Below are positions 20,955 through 31,930 of a stretch of 64,000 bases of DNA, piece by piece; the stretch's first letter is position 1, and each line of letters starts with the position of its first letter. Below the pieces are notes generated by a model. The model saw nothing but the letters and a program-made list of their open reading frames with translations, did no database searches and was not told the DNA's origin. The stretch spans positions 12,195,001 through 12,259,000 of the forward strand of contig NC_134028.1 in NCBI RefSeq assembly GCF_964204645.1. The letters are read 5' to 3'. Made by a program: the position numbers and the translations under genes. This DNA is from Tubulanus polymorphus. Taxonomy: Eukaryota > Nemertea > Palaeonemertea > Tubulaniformes > Tubulanidae.

Positions 20955-21780
20955 TTATCTCATGCTTGATATTGGCCCTAAACCATGGCTTAGAATTACT
21001 TTTGATATAAACTGATTTGTTTGGTAAGCTTATAGACTTAGAAAAAATTTCAGACAGTGCTTTAGTAAACTTAATGACCATCGTGTCAGTATCATCTTCA
21101 TTAAAAATTGAATTCCAGTCTGTGTTTATAAAATTAGCACTAACTTTAGTCTCGCCACAGGCATCATAGTGCCATATACATTTTTTGTAAACAGATTTTT
21201 CTTGGACAACTATCATTTAGCTTTAGTACCAACGAACTATGGTCTGTTCCACCAATAGGTGCATAAACAGAGTGAGTATTTACAAGTCCTGGTGAATCAC
21301 AAAATATTAAATCTACACAGGAAGAACTATTTTTAACTACCCTAGTAGGTACAGAAACAAGTTGAAGCATATTCGAATCATCCATAATAGATTTTAGTTC
21401 CCTACCAAATTAATCAGTGACATCAGTGTTACACCATAAATTATGTTTACAGTTAAAATCACCCATGACAATTACCGAATATTCAGAAAGATCATTTGAG
21501 TTATGAGCCATTTGAATAGAATCCTGTTACAAATTAAAGTAGGCATGGCAGTCCTCAGAATTCTGTGAGGGAGACCTATAATAGAAACCAAGGTGAAATT
21601 AACTATGGTTTATGTCTGTTGCCAACCAAATGGCATTACTATTTAATTCCCATTCATTAAGTCCTGACGTACTTTACAAGATACTGAATTATGAACATAA
21701 ACAATCAGACCACGATTTAACTTAAAATAGTGTATAATATCAAAATCTTTAATCATATATTCATTGATGGGTATGTCTCC
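20955..21780 (-). pseudogene. LINE, N-terminal part: APE endonuclease and linker
   Basis: Minus strand. Around 21470-21440 the frame reads VIVMGDFNCKHNLWC (GDFN block). At 21385-21164 it reads QLVSVPTRV, CVDLIFCD and PIGGTDHSSLVLKL, the DLIF and terminal DHxxL blocks of the nuclease. At 21216-20955 follow the linker residues TDWNSIFN, TKALSEIFSK and SNSKPWFRANIKHEI, leading directly into the part at 19755. A stop and frame changes lie between blocks and the nuclease N-terminus is not resolved. It is the upstream half of the LINE at 18081-19755. Confidence 0.8.
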
Positions 21781-21842
21781 CACTTATCCGTGCAAGATGA
21801 TAACGAGAGAAATCCCACAATGAATTCAGCCAAAACGAGACA

Positions 21843-21910
21843 CTTGAATAGAAGAGTATATATATTTGCGCAAAGTTTCCGCTAAAGACTATAAGCCATC
21901 ATCAGGCGTG
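21843..21910 (-). ncRNA. Penelope-like hammerhead-type motif, third copy
   Basis: On the minus strand, CTGATGATGGCTTATAGTCT then TTAGCGGAAACTTTGCGCAA. The first core block CTGATGA is intact here and GAAAC follows a GCT/AGC stem. Flanks (ATATATATACTCTTCTATTC) match the copies at 11304 and 11654. As there, no GUH cleavage block is evident, so it is a resemblance, not a demonstrated ribozyme. Confidence 0.45.
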
Positions 21911-21984
21911 ATTTTTACAATGTCGTACAAGGATGCGTGCAAAAATTTCAGAGTCAGCTTGTCAAAGCATCGAAACAATACAAT

Positions 21985-22582
21985 CTTACTTGTTTATGTC
22001 TCAGTTGCAGTGGGGCAAAGCGGTCATTATGTTGCTGACTTATCACTTACACAGCCCAACGTTTTTCAATGCGTAAACTCGAACAGGGACATTGAGGAAT
22101 TGGATTTCAGCCACATGAGCCCTCAGCTTGATTCAAGCAAAAGACCTTAAATGACTTCACAGAATTTGATTAAGAGTCCAGGATTTTCTAAATTTCTGAA
22201 TGCTTTCTCTGGTTTTAAGATCAATTCAACTTCAATCTTGAATACAAAAACATTAGTCAAAATAATAATTATTTTATTGAAAGAAATTCCACTGAACACA
22301 GATTTTGAAACTTGTTCATTTATCCAGGCGAAAAATTACAGCAAAATCAACTGGCAATCAACCAGGTGAAGTTTCCATTTATCTTCGGATAATTTGTCTA
22401 CCCCTGATGATACAAGCATTTTGGCTACACCTTTTGAAACCTCAATGCTTTATCTACTTGCGCCAATTAGTCAGCCACAGTCGATTTTCATGCCATCTGA
22501 CCTCTTTCCACCTGTAATTAAGCGATCAAATGCAAGAATTACTCAGTTATATAATATCATAGAGGAGCGAAAGAAAGTATAA
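21985..22582 (+). other. orphan open frames, possible decayed coding region
   Basis: TTTATGTCTCAGTTGCAG could be a 3' splice site at 22014, after which GQSGHYVADLSLTQPN...SPQLDSSKRP is open to 22150. Further plus-strand frames follow to 22369, and a 62-codon frame at 22394-22582 reads STPDDTSILATPFETSMLYL...IIEERKKV. The sequences look protein-like, but successive stops, no clear donor sites and no recognised family leave the nature open: a decayed gene, a mobile-element remnant or chance. Confidence 0.25.
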
Positions 22583-22634
22583 TAGATATCTTATATAGCA
22601 CGACTGATTACCAATCCAAATATTTCAAACATGG

Positions 22635-22880
22635 CATAAGGAACAAAGTGCCCCTGGGCACTGTTAAATTCAGTGCAGAAGTTAGTGAATCGAAGGAGTT
22701 TTTCATATCCACCATACTAGAACATACATAGGCTTAGTAAGGTGCTCAATCAGCTCATACATGACATAGAAGGAAATGCATGTTATAAAAGTATAAGTTA
22801 ATTAGATTTTAAATGATGAACAGTTGTTTCTACAAGGAAGAGAAAGTTAATATCTAACACATTTCAACCCTTACAATATA
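22635..22880 (+). repeat. R7 dispersed repeat, copy 1
   Basis: Collinear with 60560-60790: GGGCACTGTTA, TTCAGTGCAGAAGTTAGTGA, TCATATCC, CTAGA(A/C)CATACAT, ATTTTAAATGA, AACAGTTGTT and CAAGGAAGAGAA. In both places R5 follows downstream in the same orientation. Confidence 0.7.
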
Positions 22881-23580
22881 CTACAACCATATGGCATATG
22901 CAGGGAGGAAAGTCACCAGAGAAGAAAAATGCGGAAAAATAAAAGATACACACGTACACCACCTTTCGAAGCAACCCTGGGGGTTTGAAAAATTTTTTGA
23001 AATTAAAAGCATTTTTGAGCACTTAAGAGCAATCTCGAGCCAATAATAAACGATCACCATATTTAGAAAAGTAATGTCTATTTCCAATGCGGCACATCCA
23101 CATTTCACTAACAATCAGCATCTCAAGCAGTAGAGGTCGAACCCCTAGATAAGTAAACAGTGCGCTGAATGTATTGAGTATAGACACTCAAGACATGCAG
23201 TATGTTTTCTCACTATACGTACTACTACTGGCGGCTATAAATAGCCTACGCGTACATATAAGGTCACGTCACACAGGTGCACAGCTAACGCCAAAAGATC
23301 GATAATTGAAACAGAAGGAAATGAATACACTTGTTTGACGTCAGTAATAGAATCTAAAAGTAGAACGAAATAAATGTTGTCCGGTCTGCGCACTTTTACG
23401 GCCACCGGTACCAACAAATTGAATAAACCCTACCCCCTCACATTTTCTCATCATTTTTAGGCTTCTCAGAAAAATGACTTCGGACTTGAAAAATCCAGAA
23501 TTCCGGATAAATCCGGAAAACTTTCCTCCCTGCATACGGTACAAATTGGCAAGCTAGCATACCTGTACCGTATGTGATAC
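22881..23580. other. no gene recognised
   Basis: Short minus-strand frames (22881-23114, 23235-23544) lack splice context and motifs. Confidence 0.4.
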
Positions 23581-23584
23581 AATA

Positions 23585-23617
23585 TACCGCTGAGACTAAA
23601 GTCCCAAGTGGGCTAAA
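23585..23617 (+). repeat. R1 3' terminus only
   Basis: GAGACTAAAGTCCCAAGTGG then GCTAAAAATGG matches the terminal hairpin end of R1. The upstream part of the element is not recognisable, so this copy is truncated or very diverged. Confidence 0.65.
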
Positions 23618-24189
23618 AATGGATACCTTGTCTCTCCACTCTTTGTGGACTCAGCCAGGCACCTATCTACTCTGTACATTACTTTTTTAAACAATGATCA
23701 ATGAAATTTTACCATAAGACACTTCTGGCAGCTTTAGAAATGAACCGATTACTAAGTTTATACCATTTTACAACCAGAAAGATTCTTTCTGTGTGGTCAG
23801 GTTAGCAACAAGTTCGACATTCAAATGAATTCTCTATCTATTCTTAGACTACAGTAGATCTGTTCGATATGAACAATATGAAGTGTGAGCGATATTTACT
23901 GGCCGGACAGAAGCAAGTCTATGTTCCTTCGTTGTATCATTCTACTAGCAATGCAGTTTTAACCACGCCATACGAATAAGGGGGCAGATCATAGCTACCC
24001 TGCTATGTTTCCGTCTCATCATATACCTTAGCGTCAAGCTGTCGCGCACATAAGATGCATAGGTAGACAAGATGAAACCCACGCAGAGACAGGATCTTAG
24101 CGAGTAGGCCCTATAGAGTGCAGCGTTTGAATTCAACTATATACTACGAAACATTGGTCGACCTGTATGGTGTTAATAACGCGAATTAG

Positions 24190-25025
24190 AATTGTTTAAA
24201 ATTCATCTGCATATCGATACAAACGTTTTTTTCATTACGATAACCCCGGGCGTATGCATAATTAATTTTAGTTCAAATATTTTCAAACAAATCTTTTTTT
24301 ATCAAGAGAATATCCTTTATCTAAAGATTAACGGCTTCGTTGATTTTGGTGAGCTTCATGTGTTACTAAAACAAGGGCGCTATCATCACAGCTCCGCAGT
24401 ATATACTGCAAACTACGCCGCGCATGAACATGCAATTTTCAGCACAGTACAAGAATAAATTGCCCATGGTACTTACAGCATCTGAGACAATCGAGGTCAT
24501 TGCAATTTTATACGCAAGAGCTAAGAATTTTCCCATCAAAAACAGTTTTTCGTAGAATAAGACCATGTCATCGACGGAGGTTCGCTATGTCTTTGATCGC
24601 ATCTATTATACGTTGTTTAAGCCGAGAACCAATGAAACAAATGCTCACATAAAAAAACGATTTTACATAATTAGCTCAATGCCAACTTCAATATCGCTAA
24701 CAAAGGTAAACCAAAAAATGAAGAATTTTATATGTTGTATCGGTGATGTATAAAAGCCTACTTGTAAATTCGACAGCAAATGCAGTACAAATCCGCTCAT
24801 GTTTTGTTTACGTTAGTAGATCAAGGTGATGTCATACTACATCGCTTTAAGTCCCCAAATATTGCATAAATTGCCAATTTACCCAATTTAGGCTTCACCA
24901 ATTGGTTTCCAAAGGCAGTCGCCACTTAGCTGCCATGATAACAGCCAACTTAATGCAGTCCTTAGCCCGTGAATCATTTCACACTCGGAGGGTCAACACA
25001 AATTCAACACTCTGCATTATACTAA
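24190..25025 (+). repeat. R5 dispersed repeat, longest copy
   Basis: Collinear with 61568-62125 and, in its middle part, 58735-58990. Landmarks: AAATTCATCTGCATATCG, TTTTGGTGAGCTTCATGTGT, CTATCATCACAGCTCC, CAATTTTCAGCACAGT, CAGTTTTTCGTAGAAT, CGATTTTACATAATT, TTGCCAATTTACCCAATTTA, CAGTCGCCACTTAGCTGCCA. The copy at 61568 lacks the middle third. The middle carries a reading frame shared with 58590-59246 (TEVRYVFDRIYYT...FKPRTNETNAHIKK). Confidence 0.8.
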
Positions 25026-25080
25026 TAGATTTCAGCTGCGCTGAATCTTAAAAACAATTACACTAAGTTCAAGTGCTTAC

Positions 25081-25117
25081 AGCATCTGAGACAGTTGTGC
25101 TTCAGTTACAACTTTGA
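25081..25117 (-). CDS. candidate 37-bp micro-exon
   Basis: Minus strand: AAGCTTTTTTTGTCATTGGCAG is a strong 3' splice site before 25117, and ATGCT/GTAAGC a 5' splice site after 25081. One phase is open (KVVTEAQLSQM). It is too short to be safe, it lies just outside R5, and its phase does not fit the exon chain at 27-60 kb. Confidence 0.25.
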
Positions 25118-25129
25118 CTGCCAATGACA

Positions 25130-26900
25130 AAAAAAGCTTGATTTGAAACGTACACTTACACTGTGGTTAAAATATATTCCCACCAGCTGCAAGCATCTGC
25201 AAAGGAATTGAAGATCATAGTGACCAGTTCATTCCACTAATAATAGCTGGAAAGAAAGTAATCGAAATAAATAGTCGTACACATGAGTGTAAACCAGCCC
25301 CTTACTAAAAAACTTGGGCTTTCCACTTGCTCTACACACTTCATTTAGGGCCTGAATCTATTCTAGGTGTATCCTCCAAAAAAGCTAGGCATCATATAGG
25401 TAGCCCAGTCGAAAGGTGACCTTAACTGCAGTTAGAACAAGATATCATATTCAAACATTCCCTGGTTAACAGATTCTCACCTTAAATTACATGAACCCTG
25501 CTGTCGTTGTCATTGATCAGAGTCAAGTGAACACAGAAGTAAAATTCTGTATGAAAATTCCTACCATTTCTGTCCATATTAAGTTGATTTCAGCCAAAAT
25601 TCTTCAGGAAATGTAGCCAACGTAAATTGATTTACGAATAAATCAAGTGACTCACTTTAGGGATCATGGTTATGTCAAATTCATTAGTCCTAAGACTTGC
25701 GACAAATTTAAGCCGACAATGATTTTAACCATCTGCCATGATATAACATTAATAAGACACTTGTTGCGCACCAGCCGTAGTTATTGCACGCGGGAAATGA
25801 CGGATCAGGACTCATTTAAATCCGAATCCATGATTGATCCATACGGTTGAGTTTGACGCTCAAGGTTGTCTGGTAATTTGTAGGCTTTTCGGGGTGTACT
25901 TTTATCAATGGATAATGATTCTTTGCGATATCTTGTTGCTGTTTAGACCCAGTAATTACGCAGGATAAATTCATAACAAATTACTATATGCAAATTCGAA
26001 ACGGTCAGACACTAAGTTCTTTCTGTCAGAATTAAAAAGTACGTTAATAAGCTGTTAGTATTTTGCATTTTATGAAAAAAATTTGGCTGGAAAGTGGAAA
26101 AGTAATAATCATGAGAATTACAAGAGGTCCATGGATCTTGAAACTTCGGCGAGATAATCCAGTTTGGGGAAAGGAACGAGTCCCGCCTCACCGGGCAGGC
26201 TGGATCAATGTTTTTAAACGTATCAATTACATTTACATGTAAGTCTTAATTTTAAAATATGCTTGTTTACTGGGCTTATTTTCTCAAAGATCCACATGAG
26301 CTGAAACTATTCGCTGGTAATTCCTTTTGAGGTTTATGTTTGGTGCTCTATCTGACCAATCCAGTTTCAAACAGCATATCAGTGAATACCTCTAAAAAGC
26401 AGGTGAATAACAGCCACAGCTTCACGGAGAAAGCGAAAAATGGTTGTCCAACTTATTCAAACTTTATTGAAAACATTTTCAAAAAAATTGCAATAAAAAA
26501 TGAACATTACATAAAGACCTGATTATAGCACATGATTTGTCATTACAAACACAGTTAATAATGAAACGATATAAAATATTTCAGCAATTTTACTTAAGGA
26601 CTTGTTAAAAAGTAAAAAAAAAAATCAACAAGACTCTTTGCTATTAGGACTTAAAGGTTAGTCGTTATCACTAGCAAAGTATCAATAAGCTTGGACATTT
26701 TAATTCAATGCGAACTTCCTTAAAATCAGATCCTGAGCCGGTCATTTAGATAGTACGGAGATATATAGGTCACCCCACCGTGACGTGGCGTCACACCCTG
26801 CAAGTAGCGTGCGTACTGTGACTGTGTCGTCCGGTCACAGTTAGCATTCAAAGAGTTTTAACTAACTTGTACAAGAAATTCTATGGTCACACCAACATAA
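25130..26900. other. no gene recognised
   Basis: AT-rich sequence with short chance ORFs. No transposon motif or long repeat seen. Confidence 0.4.
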
Positions 26901-26917
26901 ACATTGAACCATGCTCT

Positions 26918-27302
26918 TTATTTTCTGGATTTGAAGTGAAGATAGGTGGCTGAATGAAACATATGATCAAAATCGACCTGCTGCTCAATATTTTTGAAAA
27001 CGCAAAACAGTTTGATTGACAACTAGTTGCTGAGGAACAGTGAGTCCATTGAGACTTGAATTGTATTAGCTTCAACTTTTTTTTAAATGTGCGGTCTGAG
27101 GGAAATTCAATGTCCGATCTATCACTATTGCACCTGCTGGTATCACTAGGTTGTTTCAGATAGGTAATGCCTTTACTCCGGTAGAGAATCGAATTTGAAG
27201 CTATTCCGAGGAAAACTGTGTTTGCTGTAGTATAGACGAATAGAAACCACTGTCTAGTGTAGATAGTGATTGTATGTATCATTCAACATCCATTTGACAA
27301 AT
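26918..27302 (-). CDS. possible last exon and 3' UTR of the 27-60 kb host gene
   Basis: A strong 3' splice site, TACTTTTTTATTGTTTCAG, precedes 27302 on the minus strand. In the phase left by the preceding candidate exon (34309-34355) it encodes ICQMDVE and a stop at 27279. About 355 nt further on, AATAAA (26923-26918) could be the polyadenylation signal. The 131-codon frame at 27282-26887 in another phase starts right after a stop and is likely UTR. The coding part is only eight codons, so this exon is supported mostly by its splice site, phase and position. Confidence 0.4.
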
Positions 27303-27671
27303 CTGAAACAATAAAAAAGTACCAATATAGTTTCTGCCTAATCGAAACACAAATAACAAGAAACGAAATTCTTAATATGGACTTTCCTGAATTTACATGA
27401 GTGTATGTTTAATCAGCATCAAAATTAAACATTGGTACTCTAGATTAGAGATTATAAGCGGAACAAATGAAAAATAGTGAAAACTATTGGATTGAATTCA
27501 AATGATGGGAGAAGACTGACTTTTTACAGATAATTAGATTGAAAATAAGTACGGAAAATATCAAGAAAAAAAAATTTCTTTTCTTGAATTATGAGTGGAA
27601 ATGCATAGGCCTACCTATCTTCGGCATCAAGTTTTTGGCAGAATTTCAGAGAATCCGTGCTCGAAGTAATC

Positions 27672-27820
27672 AAACTAGGGGTCCAGGGACACCATGCCCA
27701 CTTTGGAAGTGGTTTCAAATGCTCAACAATCTAACAATTTCAATATTCAATGCCCCCTGGTGACAATATACAAAAACCAATGACCTTGAAACTCCCTACA
27801 ATCATAGAATATGTCAGCAG
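27672..27820 (+). repeat. R1, 5' half (split by BEL element)
   Basis: CTAGGGGTCCAGGGACACCA then TGCCCACTTTGGAAGTGG is the R1 start, followed by the internal unit CCCCCTGGTGACAATATACA plus AAAACCAATGACCTTGAAAC. It stops in mid-unit at 27820, where the BEL terminal repeat begins. The rest of R1 resumes at 32362. Confidence 0.8.
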
Positions 27821-28046
27821 TGTCGGGAGTTTTCCTCCAATTTGAATTTGCCGCCGTATTGGTGCTATACGTAACTTTTGGCGGGTTCCCGTGATTCTAC
27901 CCGGTCTGCGCATGCCTACCGGAAAATACAAAATGAAATGGTGTATGAGCCTTCGCAAGCAAGGTGTCAACTTATATGGAATATTATTGTTAATAAATCG
28001 TTGTTCGTTAATGAAATCAGTGTTAATTATATCGATCGTCATGATA
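27821..28046 (+). repeat. BEL 5' LTR
   Basis: Starts TGTCGGGAG at the exact break in R1, contains AATAAA-type sequence (GTTAATAAATCG) and ends near GATA, four bases before TGGTCCCTCGAGCCGGA, which resembles the TGGTCCCTTGAGTCAGGGA primer-binding segment next to the nested LTR at 31053-31258. The end is less certain than the start. No matching 3' LTR is left to confirm the borders. Confidence 0.6.
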
Positions 28047-28093
28047 TAAATGGTCCCTCGAGCCGGATTAGAAGTTTAGGACAAATCGTCATC

Positions 28094-28735
28094 ATGACCA
28101 CTACTAAAGAAGACACGTTAAAAAATTTGAAAGGAATCAGAAAAGGACTTCGCTCCGTAATCACAAGGTATGTGAATGACACCTACTGTTTAATGGATAG
28201 TTATTCAGAAGAATATGGAAAAATAAACGATTTCGCGAACAAGATCACAAATAAATTTGCAGACCTTACGTCAAATCACGATCTTATCGTATCATTGTTG
28301 GATACGGACTCTGATATCGAAAACGAATATGTTGATGATGATAGTTACAAAAGATCGGTGGATGATTTGATTCGGAAAGCGAAAAGTTATACGCGGGATA
28401 AACTGAGCCAGCCCATCAATTTCAGTGATATACGGGATATAAACAAATTCACATATTTCAAAGAATGTTTGAGTGGCGAAGCACTCTCTTGTATATCTGG
28501 ATTAACGCGTTCGAACAAGAATTATCAACTTGCCGTTAGCATTTTGAAGGAGCGATTTGGAAACACAAATCGGTTGATTAATGGTTATATGAAAGCATTG
28601 TTGAAGATGAATGAACCGGTTTATACAGCAACGGGAGTTAGATCTTTTTACGATAAGTTAGTTCTTTATGTTCGATCATTGGAAAATCTCGGTGAAAAAT
28701 CGGATGGCTATGGTAAAGTATTAGTTCCCGTTTAG
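28094..28735 (+). pseudogene. BEL gag N-terminal part
   Basis: Start chosen at ATG 28094 (MTTTKEDTLKNLKGIRKGL), because BEL Gag proteins begin with a short basic stretch like this and the upstream frame lies in the LTR. The reading frame runs through the capsid-like region (SDIRDINKFTYFKECLSGEA, then ILKERFGN and MKALLKMNEPV), which is the conserved FxxLxxxLxGxA...LxxRFG pattern of BEL/Pao Gag. An in-frame TAG at 28733 interrupts it; the same frame continues immediately with LERLPLRLIQDM, so a single stop codon splits gag. Confidence 0.85.
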
Positions 28736-29168
28736 TTAGAGCGATTACCGCTTCGGTTGATACAGGATATGACGCGTGGGAAAAAATTCGAGGAACCGTG
28801 GCAGTTTGAAGAACTTTTAGAGTGTTTAAAACGAGAACTTGATATCCTTGAAATGTGTGTGAAAGAAGAAACAAATGAAACAAAATCGAACAATTTTGGT
28901 TCTGAAAATCAAGTTGGTATTTTTTCTAGGTGCAAAACAAAAGATTCAAAATCAAAAGTATGAATTATCCTCTCGCAATTGTAGTTATTGTAATGATAAA
29001 CACGCATCTGTGAATTGTACAAAGTTTACCACTGTGGTTGATCGAAAAAAAATTATACGAGAAAAGCAATTGTGCTTTAACTGTCTTAGGCAAGGTCAAA
29101 GATCTGGAAATTGTAGATCTGAAACCTGAAGTAAATCTTGCACTGGAAAACACCACACTAGTGTTTGT
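28736..29168 (+). pseudogene. BEL gag C-terminal part with zinc knuckles
   Basis: Continues gag after the TAG (RLIQDMTRGKKFEEPWQFEELL), reaches a stop at 28963, and is replaced by another frame carrying CSYCNDKHASVNC and CFNCLRQGQRSGNC. These are the paired Cys/His zinc-binding motifs of BEL Gag-Pol, here with several substitutions. A TGA at 29127 follows, then the frame goes on with CTGKHHTSVC, the third, CxxxHHxxxC-type motif. One frameshift and two stops are therefore visible. Confidence 0.8.
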
Positions 29169-30863
29169 ATGAAATCAGCCAACATTATTGGTGATAGATC
29201 AAATTTAATGCAATTGAAATATTCTAGTTCGAATCCTGTTTATGAGAACACTACATGTACAAGTAGCAATACCCAAATTGGGGCTACTAATAGCAAAACT
29301 TCTGGTTCCGTGTCAAGTAAAAATGTTTTAGAAGGTATGACAGATACTGTGAACTCAGATTCGAGTTCGTTCAATCATAACGACTGTGTGCTATTGAAAA
29401 CTGCCATAGTCAGTGTTGCTAGTAGATATTGTTCATGCGTCGCCGCTGCACTATTTGATGACACCTCACAGAGAACCTTTATATGCCAATCTTTAGCTAA
29501 AGAATTGAATCTAAATAGAATTCGATCGGAACAAGTTAACATTTCATGTTTTGGGGGAAGTAATTCCTTGGCTCAATTCCGCGCAATGGACGTAGTAGAA
29601 TTATTTATCGTATGTAGTGACGCGTCGGTACGCTTAGAGGCAAGAGTGATACCACGTATAGCCCTACCTTTCGTTCTTGGTGATCATTCTATTCTCAGAA
29701 AGTTTCCTTATCTAGCTAATTTACAATTAACTCATCCGATTGATGATTGTGGTAACAATTTCAATGTAGAACTATTAATGGGGTCAGATTTCTACTATAA
29801 TTTTATACTAGATTCGCAGATTCGTCCAGAGAATAACATAGGCCCCATTGCTATTGCATCGAAAGTGGGTTATTTTGTGAGTGGTCCAGTTCCAGACATG
29901 GAAGCTCATAATAGTAACAATTATACCTCATCATTTATAAGTTCTCTTGCAGAAAACGATGATGACTTATCAAATTTACAAGACTTCTTGACATTGGAGT
30001 CAATCGGTGTACAACATCCAGATGAACTCGGTGACTCTAAGACAACAACTGTTGACAGCTATTGTGAGAATTCTCTGACTTATGACGAGGATGGACAGAA
30101 ATACATAGCCCGCCTTCCATGGAAACTTCAACATCAACAACTACCTAGTAATTATTTTTTATGTCTGAAACGCACCCAGTCAACCATTAACAGATTAGCT
30201 AAGACAGGACATCTTGCTGTGTATGCCGCTATCATTGAAGAGCAACGACAGAGAGGTTTCATTGAGGAAGTACATAATGCTTCGTCTCACAATGTTCCTT
30301 GTCACTACATTCCACATCTTGCAGTTCATCGCAATTCAGCTACTACTCCGCTGAGGATCGCCTACGATTGTTCTTCTAAGACATCGGCAGATTCAGTTTC
30401 CTTAAACGATTGCTTAGATTCAGTTTCCTTAAACGATGGCCCTCATTTACAAAACAACATCCTTGATATTCTTCTCAGATTTCGTCGTTTCAAGTTTGTA
30501 GCTGTGTCCGACATAGAGAAGACCTTCCTAATGATAGAATTGCACGAAGATGACCGTGATTTTACCAGATTTCTCTGGCTAAAAGATCCTTCAAATCCTG
30601 ATATTGAACTGATTACAATGCAATTTAAAGTTGTTTTGTTTGGCGCTACAAGTTCACCATTCATTCTGAATGCCACTATTTCAAAGCATTTACTGCTTAA
30701 TCCAGGGTTTGTTTCTGACGCGATTCTACCCAATGTCTATGTTGACAATTTCATTTCTACGTTCGTTGATGAATCGGTGGTTGTTCAGTTTTATAAGCAA
30801 ACCAGAGAGATGTTTTTAATGCCAGAGCCTGGTCTAGTAATTCACAGATGTTACTCGACTTAG
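29169..30863 (+). pseudogene. BEL pol: protease and reverse transcriptase
   Basis: A 564-codon open stretch. Near residues 90-110 lies ALFDDTSQRTFI, the BEL aspartic protease motif in which the usual D-S-G is D-D-T, so the catalytic Gly is missing. The RT region begins with RLPWK and holds CHYIPHLAVHR, LRIAYDCSSKT, VSDIEKTFLMIELHEDDRDF (catalytic Asp of motif A), FGATSSPFILNATI and NVYVDNFI (YVDN motif C). A 9-codon segment (DSVSLNDCL / DSVSLNDG) is duplicated around residues 410-425. The frame is lost at 30863 and resumes in other frames. Longest open piece of the element. Confidence 0.9.
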
Positions 30864-31012
30864 CAAAATCGGATGGGGTTCTTGATGCAACTACTCCGAC
30901 TTCTATTCTCCGGTTGAAGTGGAACTCATTCAAAGATAGTCTTGGTTTTGAAACATAAAAGTTTGATCGACACGTTGAAGTAACAAAACGTCAAATTCTA
31001 AGTGATGTATCC

Positions 31013-31382
31013 AAACTCTACGATCCCCTGGGATTAGTATCTCCTGTAACCGTGTCACGTTTACACGTGTATTATGTTTACATGTAATATGTTTGTATAT
31101 GTTTGTCGGAATGAACCTATCACTGCTCTAATATTTATTATAATCAGTCACGTGGTATAACCTTATATATTGCTGCAAGTTCTTGAATAAACGTCGTTGT
31201 TAAATCGGATTTCAGTTTGTTCGGTTATTCGTTTAAAAGTCGTCGTACAGTCACGACATTTTGGTCCCTTGAGTCAGGGAAGATTATTCTACGATTTTTG
31301 TTCGAAAATCACTATGTCATACGATACGAAAAAGAAATTGAAAACTCTACGATCCCCTGGGATTAGTATCTCCTGTAACCGT
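31013..31382 (+). repeat. 41-bp direct repeat enclosing a foreign BEL LTR and gag start
   Basis: The 41-bp segment 31013-31053 (AAACTCTACGATCCCCTGGG...) recurs exactly at 31342-31382. Between them is a typical LTR, TGTCACG...CACGACA (31053-31258, 206 bp, with TGTC/GACA ends and an AATAAA), a primer-binding segment TTGGTCCCTTGAGTCAGGGA, and an ATG-started MSYDTKKKLKT resembling BEL Gag starts. The duplicated segment itself encodes the conserved LYDPLGLVSPVTV part of BEL pol. The 329-bp offset shifts the frame, so this breaks pol. Confidence 0.85.
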
Positions 31383-31930
31383 TAAGGGGAAAATCCTTGT
31401 GCAAAAGCTATGGGCAACAGACTGTGATTGGGACGTATGAGTTTCATCTTCCATCAAGGCTGAATGGGAAGATATTGTTTTAGATTTGGAGCGACTGACG
31501 GATTTGAACTTTGATAGGCGGGTAATTCCCGATCCAGGTTCTGATCAAGAGTTTCATGTATTCTGTGATGCTAGTAAAGTAGCTTATGGCTGTTGCGTAC
31601 ATCAAGTCCGGAGGTCAAATCAATTTAGTCATCTCTAAGTGCAGGGTTACTCCTCTCAAAAAACTAACAATTCCTCGACTTGAGTTATTAGGCGTTTGTA
31701 TCGCGCAGTACGCCTTCTCCTTCATGTGGTTAATAGTCTGAAATTATATATCAATTGCTATATCTGGACAGATAGCCAGATTGTTTTGAGTTGGATCACA
31801 GGTGGAAAGCCGCTTCATCAGTTTGAGTCCAACTGTGTAAAGGAGATTTGAAAGTTAAGTGGCATTTTTGTGCTTCTGAGGATAAGCCAGCAGATGTCTT
31901 ATCACGGGTTTGTTCAATTGACATCTAGGT
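31383..31930 (+). pseudogene. BEL pol: RNase H region
   Basis: After the insertion, pol resumes with KGKILVQKLWATDCDWD, then WEDIVLDLERL and FHVFCDASKVAYGCCVH, the DASxxAYG block with the first RNase H Asp, and later IWTDSQIVLSWI with a further catalytic Asp. Multiple stops and frame changes occur between blocks. Confidence 0.75.

Noticed and set aside
24470-24566. Minus-strand exon ending GATGCT/GTAAGTAC
   Set aside because: It lies within repeat R5, has no convincing acceptor, and the frame is part of a chance ORF.
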